Shown here in pieces: positions 56,096 to 64,000 of a DNA stretch of 64,000 nt. The stretch comes from Agrostemma githago. Lineage: Eukaryota > Streptophyta > Magnoliopsida > Caryophyllales > Caryophyllaceae. Numbering within the stretch: position 1 is the stretch's first letter; each line of letters opens with the position of its first letter. The position numbers and the translations under genes are program-made. Under the pieces are notes generated by a model that saw nothing but the letters and a program-made list of their open reading frames with translations, was not told where the DNA came from and did not search any database. The stretch covers positions 28,898,474 to 28,962,473 of the forward strand of contig OY288242.1 in NCBI GenBank assembly GCA_958450325.1, in the 5' to 3' direction.

Positions 56096-56542
56096 ATAAG
56101 CTCGCAACGAACGAACCTCCATCGAACTAGACTTCCCCGACGCAGCTGAATACGAAAAGCCTGCCTAATAGGTCTAAAAGCAGCCATATCTCTAGGAGTT
56201 AAAAATTTTAGAGTACCCGGAGATTCATCCTTAGTAGTCAACCAAACCACGGGAACCTGGAAGGTTTATAGCGAAAGACTAACCACATACCAAACCAAAG
56301 TGGAAACAATATCTCGGGAATTCAGCGAAATCAACTTCATACACATACCCCGCGAGGAAAACCAATCCGCTGATGCATTATCCAAGCTAGCCTCACTAAT
56401 AAACGTGCCTGATCACCTCTTCTCTATGCCTATCTGCGTAGAAAGAAGCGAACAACCAGCCCACGTCCATAACCTCAAAGCTGACGATACCCTCGAGGAA
56501 CACTGGTACAAAGCCATCTTAGACTTTAAAACCCACGGCTCA
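56096..56542 (+). pseudogene. Tat/Ogre RNase H, C-terminal part (Tat-B)
   Basis: RNase H removes the RNA strand during reverse transcription. Motifs: AAEYE, then in a second frame LIGLKAAISLGVKNFRV, GDSSLVVNQTTGTWK, then HIPREENQSADALSKLASL with the conserved DAL, and HWYKAILDFKTHG. One frameshift separates AAEYE from the rest. The frame is cut by LTR C5 at 56543. Confidence 0.85.
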
Positions 56543-59500
56543 TGTAACACCCCTGATTTTATAAATTAAATTAAATTAAAGTTATATTCGTATTTTTATT
56601 TTGTTTACGATTTAACTCGTACTTCTTAAAATTTTTATAAAACGAATTTATCGTTTCAAACTCCTAAAATTCTATTTGACTCGGAAACTCTTCTTATATT
56701 TAAAACATATTTTTATTTCTGTTTCGATTCATTTTATACATTTAATTTAATTCTTGTCGAATGTCTATTTTGACGATTTAAATTCTAAATTCTTTTTATT
56801 TATTTATATTTAAGCTCGAATTTCTATTTTCGACTCGAAGTTCATTATTTTAAAGTTTCGTCAAAACATTTATTACCTTTCCTCGAGAAAACAATTTAAT
56901 TAACTTTAACGAAAATTTATTATTTATCGGGAAATATATTTTCGTCGTCTAATTATTTATTTCTATCAGCTTCGTTTTCGTCTCAAGTAGTTTATTTACT
57001 CATTTTATTTGATGGTCTGATTATTTATTAATTTTATTAATTCGATTTTTAATTCAATTACATGGGTCGGTCAACTTATCATTTCGAAATTCGGTTCATA
57101 CCCGATTCACTTAATTAAGCCGTTTTCTTATCTTTTTATTATTATTAAATGGACCACTTATTCCTTTCTTTGTCCCACATTTAACGTGCACTCCCTCTGC
57201 CTTTTTGTTTACTCCACCACTTCACCTCTTCCCCTGGCATCATGGTATTCATACCACCTAGTTATCATCCCCGCTCTCATTCATCCTCTATTTTTTTTGT
57301 TCTTCTTTCAGCATCCCCCTTCACCTTCTCCTCTTCGTCACTGTTGATGCTCTTCACTTCTACGGCTGCTGTCCTTTTAAGTTGCGGTTTTCTATTGTCG
57401 ATTGTCCGTCATCGTATTCTGTCACCGTCGACTGCCCCCTGCTGTCATTAGCCTCTTGTCGCCCTTTTTGCCTCTATTTTCGCCTGATTCTAGCTGAGGT
57501 AGTAGCCCTTTTTTTCGTCGATGTTGTTTTTTGTTCGTCCTTTATGCTCTATTTCTTGCCTTATTTTCTTCAACGTCCTGCCTTTGCTGCTGCGCGTCTG
57601 TTGTATTCCTGTCCTTCTTCCGTTCTTTTTTCTTTGATTTTTCCTTGCTGTCCGCTGTTCCTGTTGCTGCTATTTTCCCGTCGTGCTGTAATTATGTCGT
57701 TGTTTCTCTTGTTGTGCTACCGTTGCTCTCTGTCTGTCTTCTTTTCCTTCTTCATCTCTTGTATTGTTCTCTCGCTGCTCTATTTGTGCATCCCGTCTTT
57801 CTTGTTATCATGCTTGGCAGCTGTCTTCTTCTTCTTCATTTTCTTTCTTCGTTCTTCTTCTCCCTTCTTTTCTTCTTATTTCTTTGTTGCAACGTTCTGC
57901 TGCTACTGAGTTATTGATGCTGCAGCTGTTTTTTGTTGTTCGAGTTTTGATGCGGTTGCCTTGTTTTTCGAGGTTATGTTGCTGCTTCTTTTCCTTCTTC
58001 GATCTGTCTGATGCTACTACTACGTACCTCGTCTTTCTGCTGCTGTTATACTCTTGTTTGCTCATCTCGCCTTCTCTTTCCTTTTTCCTCTGATTCCCCC
58101 TTTTTCTATTGTTTGTGTCGGCTCTTCTTGCTGCTATTCATTTTAGTTCGGTTCGTTACGGTCGTCGTATTGTCGCCCAGTTTTGTCGCTGCTGTAGTTA
58201 TCCCCCTTTTTTGTCTGTCGTTTTTGATGCTACTGATAGCGTGAAGTCTGTGTTCATGCTGCTGCTCAGTGTCCGATTTTAATGTGGGCGTGTCTCAGGT
58301 GCTGCTATCGTTGCCTGTTGATGTCGTCGATCATGCAGCTCCTCTTTTCCGTCTCTAGCTTGCTTTGTCTGCTTATTCTAGTCCTCCCGTTCATCTCTTA
58401 TTTTACGAGACTTGGTGAAGACCCGTCGAAGACAAGTCGACTGAAGATAACTTTAGGACGTTACTCGATCTTATATCGTATGTTTGAGTAGTAGTATGTA
58501 GTAAATATGTTAACTTCGGTTTTCTATTTTTTTTAGCTATTTATTATTGCTAATATTATTAATTTTAAATCATATGCTTTATAAATATTTTTACAACTTT
58601 CGATATCGTTTTATAAATCATTAGTAATTTTATTGTTTATGATCGTTATAATACTTTGTTAGTTATCGTGACACTAGTAACTAAATAATATCGATTTCAA
58701 ATTTTTGTCATATTTCGTTAATTACTAATTTTTAACTCAAAATCGTATTTTCATATTATAATCGAGATTTGTATACTTGTTTAATAAATTAAATTTCATT
58801 TTACGATTTCTACTAATAAATGAGAAAATAGTCGATTTAGTTTTAAATACATTTTAGTCGAGACTATTTTCACTAATAATTTCCTATTTGTTTCCGATTG
58901 ACTATTTTTATTAAAATTTGTATTAAGTATAAATCAAAGCTATTTCTTAAAAATAATTTGAAACCTTTATAAAATTCATTACATTTATAAAACTCGTTGA
59001 CTCAATTAATTTTGATATTGTTTTCATAAAACATCTCTTTTCTAAAATTTATAGTTTTAACTCGATTTCCTAATTATTTATTAAATACTATATATTGACT
59101 TATTATATTTTATTTATATTTTGTCTAACGAATTTAGAAATATATTAAAGTTACGATAACGACGATAATAATAAAATGTTAATTTCGTTAGAAATGCTAT
59201 TTTTATACATTTCACTTATTTTAATAACTTATGTACTTTCTATAACAATATTTCTATTTTAAGTAAGTTTCTAAAATTAGTAAGTTCCCATTAATAGAAA
59301 GTTTTCCTTTTTATATAAATGTTTATTCCTTTCATCTGCATATTATTTATATTGATTATAATAATTTTTAAATATCAATAATGGCTTGTTTTGGAGTTAT
59401 GGAATAAAGACAAGTGTGAGGTTGGAGTAATATATTCCAGGGTTTACGGTTTTGCCATCAACTATAAGGCTAGTGTATCAGGAATCAGTACATTGGTTAT

Positions 59501-60299
59501 TGAACCGGGTGACATGTATCCCGGGAGTTGTGTACATTTTGACCTTAAGCTTAGGCCTCGCAGTAAGTCGCCGTCATAAGTTGAACGGGGTGACAGGTAA
59601 TCCCAGGAGGGGTGTGCATTATCTTAAACTAGGGCCACACATTTATAAGTCGCCGCTCTATTATGGTTGAGTAGCCTAGTTAGAGACCGAAATTTGATTT
59701 GTTTGAACTAGGTTCTCGAAGCTAGTTTTTAGTATTCTCATGGTGAAAGTCTGACCTTCTACACTGAATATTTCCATAACGTCATTTTGAATATTTTTAT
59801 TATTATCGATACATTTTGGTTTGCAGGTTGGCAAATATTTGAAGTTTTCTTCTGAAAACTTGTTCCGATTTTATTGATCCAATATTTTAGGTTTTTCTCC
59901 GGAAGCTTATTTTTATTATATCTTTTAATACTTTCCATTTTAAGTATTTTGTTATAATAATACTATTATTTTTCCATATGGTATAATATATATGGCTGGG
60001 AGAACGTCCGAGTTACTCCCCCACTGACGTGGCTATTGTGTTTATAACATGACAGGTATGTGCTGTTGGGTTTTGGGTGTGAGCTAGCGAGTAGCGTGGA
60101 TCCTACTTTTTCTTCATCCTTGTAATTTATGGATTTGTACAACCCGTTTGGAGAATTTTCTATTTAGCCCTTTTGTAAAAAGTGGCCTTTCTATTGACTT
60201 ACCATTTCTTTTAATAAGATATAGTTTGTCAGTGTGTTTTAATCCCAACTCTACAGTGTTTCCGCCAATGTATTGCGTTAGATTTTCTAGGGGATTACA
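56543..60299 (+). repeat. 5' LTR of C5, 3757 bp
   Basis: TGTAACACCCCTG...GGGGATTACA. It has a pyrimidine-rich segment at about 57180-58400 and a two-copy tandem unit of about 81 bp at 59500-59655. Confidence 0.88.
59500..59655 (+). repeat. Tandem dimer, about 81 bp, in LTR C5
   Basis: Copies begin TTGAACCGGGTGACA (59500) and TTGAACGGGGTGACA (59581), and both end in TAAGTCGCCG. The same dimer, in variant forms, occurs in C1, C2, C3, C4 and C6. Confidence 0.8.
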
Positions 60300-60301
60300 G
60301 T

Positions 60302-60313
60302 TGGTATCAGAGC
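60302..60313 (+). promoter_or_regulatory. Primer-binding site of C5
   Basis: TGGTATCAGAGC, initiator tRNA-Met, two bases after the LTR. Confidence 0.92.
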
Positions 60314-61759
60314 ATTGTTGCCCCCAACGCTTACACCTGATTCTAGGAAAAATACTCGTAAAAGATTTGAACATTAAAGAAATATATGTGAGAGATGGGT
60401 AGAAATCAAGTAAGGACTTAACTGTTAGGTTTATATGTTCTTGTAACTCAATGACTAGCATTGAATATTTGTTTCTTTGCTCTGGAAGAAGATGAAAGAA
60501 CATGTTAAAAGGATGCTGCTCCAGATCGGGACAAGACCTGTTTAGAACTCTCAACGCCTGCTGACTCGAGAAGACAACTTGGTGCTCCAAGAAAGATGTC
60601 GATGGTGACTTTTATGCTCCGGTTTAGTTTGCTTAAGCTACAGGCCAGATGACCTAGAGTAGATTCCTGTTCCTTGATGTTGCAGTCGATTCAGATGGAG
60701 CGACCCAAGACTTGTGTGCTCGTTCCTTTAAAAGCAGATGAAGTAATCCATTTAGTTCCCTCGTGAACTCTGGAGGCCCGAAGATTCTCTTCTGGTTCAA
60801 GAACTTAGTTATATAGGATCATTGATTCTTTTCCTCCTCCCTCTACCTCTTCCAATTCTTCTGTTTTATATTCCCATCTTCATTCGCTTGGTGTATCTTC
60901 ATTCTATTCTTTTATTTTACCATATTTCTCTTGAGATTCTTTGTTTAGACCGGATTCTATCTTAGTGAACCCCGAATTATAAATGTTTGAGGTTTAGTAA
61001 ACCCTTGCTACCTGATTTGAGGATGGTGAGTCTACCCTATCTTCTAAGCAAGTGAGAAATTCTTGGGGATTGATTTGAATGGCAAATCGTTGGTTGATGT
61101 AATTAAGATGATACTTTAGACATTGAACTTTGGGTTATAGGTTACTTTGATTATTTTGGAGTACTTAGAGTTGAATATATTTTGGAGAAGTAAGAGTATA
61201 TCATATTTGATGGATACTTAGTACCTAACCTAGAACCAAACTAAGTGTAACTGATAATATTACTTGGGATTGTTACCTAGTGATTATTTGATGGATGCAT
61301 CATGAATATTTAGAATCATAGAGTACTGTTTAAAGTGTTAACATGAGCATTGTGGTACCATCGAAGGTTTTCATTAATGTGGTTAGAAATTCTCGTTGAC
61401 ATAGATTACCCGTATGTCTTGTGGATTAGATCGTTGATCGTTGGGTAAGGTTGTAACCTACGAACTTTGGAGTTGAGTTATCCGAACTTGGATGAATTAT
61501 TTTTAACCTTGAAGAAAAGAACTATGTTGCACAATCATAATTTGAGCTTATTGTGTTGTTTTGAGGAAGACTATAATACAGATCATCTCATTGGGACTTT
61601 TAGTTTAGAACCTTAGACCAACAATATTGTGGCTTCGTTGAGTTATTAAATATTTTGTGGTTCCCTTGTTGTAACCAGGCATTTGATGGACTTCTCAGGG
61701 ACCTTAGTTGAACAACGTGTTTTGAGGATGTGAGTATCTGTTATAATATATTGAGGTTG
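60314..61759 (+). other. C5 internal start, non-coding
   Basis: A possible start ATGGGTAGAAATCAAG at 60395 stops after a few codons. No gag domain is seen. Confidence 0.6.
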
Positions 61760-64000
61760 TGTAATCCCCTAGAAATTCTAACGCGATACAGTGGCGAAAA
61801 CACTGTAGAGTCAGGATTATAACACGCTGTAACTATGTTTTGATAAAAATTTAAATGGTAAAGTCAAACATTAGGCCCTAAATAAAATGGCCAAAATTAA
61901 ATAAATCCACAAAGGGTTTTAACAATCCACGAAACAAAATTATTAAAATTAATCGAGCAAGGATCATGTCTGCCCGCTAGCCCACACCCGGAAACATGCA
62001 TACTTGTCATGTTAAAAACATAACAGCCACAATCAGTGAGGAGCAACGTCAACGTTCTCCCAGCCGTATAACAAGATTTTAAAACAGTAATTACTAATAT
62101 AGGAAAAATAGTCAAAATGGAAAACATAAAAACAGCATATTAAAGTAAGCTTTCAGCGCGAAATGAAATAATTAAATGGGTTTCCGAAGAAACATAAAAA
62201 TATTTGCCAACCTGCGAACCAATTTATATCGATAACAATAAAAATATTCAAAATAGCGTTATGCATAGGATTAATGTAGAATCTAGACTTTCACTAGGAG
62301 AATACCAAAAACTAGCTTCGAGAACTTAGTTCAAACAAATCAAACTTCGGTCTCTAACTAGGCTACTCAACCATAATAGAGCGGCGACTTATAAATGCGT
62401 GGCCCTAGTTTAAGATAATGCACACCCCTCCTGGGATTACCTGTCACCCAGTTCAACTTATGACGGCGACTTATTGCGAGGTCTAAGCTTAAGGTCAAAA
62501 TGTACACAACTCCCGGGATACCTGTCACCCGGTTCAACAACCAATGTACCGATTCCTGATACACTAGCCTTATAGTTGATGGCAAAACCGTAAACCCCAG
62601 ATTATATTAGTCTAAACCCACACTTATCCTAATTCCATAACTCCAAAACAATCCATTATCGATATTTAAAAGATGTATTCAATATAAACAATAGGAGAAC
62701 AAAAGAAAAAGGAATCACTTTCCAAAAGAGGAAAATTTCTATTTTAGGAAACTTCTATTTTTAGATACTTTACTAAAAATAGCATCATATCAAAATAGCA
62801 AAAATATTAGTTTATACCAATAAATATTTTTAGTAAACAATGTTGATTTATAAAACTAGTACTTTCGGCCTTAACGATATTAATTCTTAAAACGAGAACA
62901 TTTGAGTCAATGAAATTATTGAAACGTCATACAAGCTTTTATAAAATGATTTAGAAATGTTTTAAACATTTTAAATACTACTAATTAGGGTGTTTCCAAA
63001 ATTTACAAAACTAAAATTCCCTAACTATTATTAGTTTCGACAATACGATTATAAATAGGATTTTACGGCAAATATCAAATTAATATTTGAACGTCTTTAT
63101 TTAATTAAACCAACAAATATATTTAGAGTATGTTAAGGGATGATTTAACTCTTAAAGTTTCATATTTAAATACTTTCAAAATTGCTGGGGAAAAAAAAAA
63201 TTAGGTAAGACGAAGCATTTTAACGATAAATCACAATTTGTCCGAAAATCAATACTTATAAATTAAAGACTTCAATAAATAGTACAAAAATTACGTAAAA
63301 TGGTTAAAATATATTTATGGACATTCTGTCTAGAAAAGAAGTTTTTCCAGAATTCTAAAACTCGGTTTTTAAAGCGTTTTCTCATTAATTGTCTAATCTC
63401 GACAATAACGATTAATAAAAATAGTAATTACAAAACAATTTAAGTATTAATGTCTAAAAATTATTATTAAACCTAAAAATCATGATTTTCCCGAACCTAC
63501 CATTTTTCCAGATTTCCAAAAATTCCAGATTTAATAAATCCCGTCAAAACCGTCTTTAAAACCCGTTTTCACAATTAACGATTCCACTAATAAAACTTAT
63601 CATTCCGAACATTTATTAAGGCACTAAAAATCATAAAATTACATTTTAATATGAAATCATCAGAATCACAATTTTTTCCAGATTTAATCATAGGACCAGA
63701 AATCGAGAATTTAAACGACAAACACGGTTTTAACGATAAACGATGATTTAAAGTGATTAATTAATCCATCCACTTAGCAATTCCTAAAATTTATGAAAAA
63801 ATTCAGAAAATTCTATTTCATCAAAAAGTTTCACCTTGTCAAAAATCAGATTAAAATGAAATGTTTACATACTAAAACTAAAAATCGGCTTTTAATCGTT
63901 TTTGTCCGTAAACGGTAATAATTCAATAATCGATAACTAAAATATCAGAAAAAAAAACAAAATTATTAAAAATCATCAAAAACAACATTTTTACAGAATA
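61760..64000 (-). repeat. C6: GypC LTR, partial at window edge
   Basis: Begins TGTAATCCCCTAG (plus strand). More diverged than the other copies, with strongly AT-rich sequence after 62700. It carries the GGGATTACCTGTCACCCAG variant of the tandem dimer. The other end and any target duplication are outside the window. Confidence 0.75.

Larger units (their letters stand above)
53337..56542 (+). mobile_element. Tat-B internal region, heavily deleted
   Basis: Contains primer site, leader, a gag without capsid, a 0.47-kb linking stretch and the RNase H end, then is cut at 56542 by GypC C5. Protease and reverse transcriptase are missing. Confidence 0.8.
56543..61759 (+). mobile_element. GypC element C5: 5' LTR plus first 1.46 kb of internal region
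   Basis: LTR 56543-60299, primer site 60302-60313, internal sequence to 61759, where C6 begins. Inserted in Tat-B RNase H after GCTCA. The internal part matches the minus-strand region 44903-48147 and has no gene. Confidence 0.8.

Noticed and set aside
57382..57909. 175-codon open frame inside LTR C5, with neighbours at 57531 and 57764
   Set aside because: Same low-complexity segment; overlapping frames in all phases show composition, not coding.

Overview
The window is a stretch of plant nuclear DNA made almost entirely of nested transposable elements. I see no host gene, rRNA or CRISPR array. The lineages present are Ty3/gypsy Tat/Ogre-type, Ty3/gypsy Athila-type, Ty1/copia, a Ty3/gypsy family with TGTAACACCCC-type LTRs, and DNA elements with long terminal inverted repeats and MITEs. 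This combination, plus a plant mobile domain frame, points to a flowering plant with a repeat-rich genome. The species cannot be read from the sequence. Short names used below: Tat-A, Tat-B, Tat-D; Ath-1, Ath-2; Copia-E, Copia-F; GypC copies C1 to C6; TIR-1, TIR-2; MITE-1, MITE-2.

Layout. 1-4910: 5' part of Tat-A on the minus strand (gag, leader, primer site, 2.7-kb LTR), inserted into Ath-1. 4911-13245: Ath-1 on the minus strand, with a broken gag-protease gene and no reverse transcriptase, followed by two tandem LTRs. 13246-15684: 3' half of Copia-F on the plus strand. 15685-20303 and 28087-28695: decayed Copia-E on the minus strand, split by Ath-2. 20304-28081: Ath-2, complete, with near-identical LTRs, a GCTAT target duplication and one intact 434-codon frame. 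28705-37287: MITE-1, TIR-1 (containing solo LTR C1 and a tRNA-like sequence) and TIR-2, all joined at TA-rich sequence. 37663-49230: a GypC array with shared LTRs and nested solo LTR C3. 49236-51065: Tat-D remnant with integrase on the minus strand and an antisense plant-mobile-domain gene on the plus strand. 51066-56542: Tat-B with LTR, primer site, a gag lacking capsid, and RNase H. 56543-64000: C5 LTR with its internal start, then C6.

Only Ath-2 looks recent. Its two LTRs match closely and its frame is open. It has no capsid, protease, reverse transcriptase or integrase, so it would need enzymes from an autonomous relative. Ath-1 shares its LTR and 3' region and adds gag-protease, but also lacks reverse transcriptase and integrase. 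All other coding remnants carry stops, frameshifts or large deletions.

The most unusual pattern is a cluster of short CpG-containing dyads (such as TCCCGACCGGGA or ACTCGACCGAGT). It lies in the U3 part of both Athila-type and Tat-type LTRs, about 340-580 nt from the LTR start and just before the TATA box. Motif sequence differs between families but position does not. A second cluster of eight dyads is kept in the same order in the 3' internal regions of Ath-1 and Ath-2.
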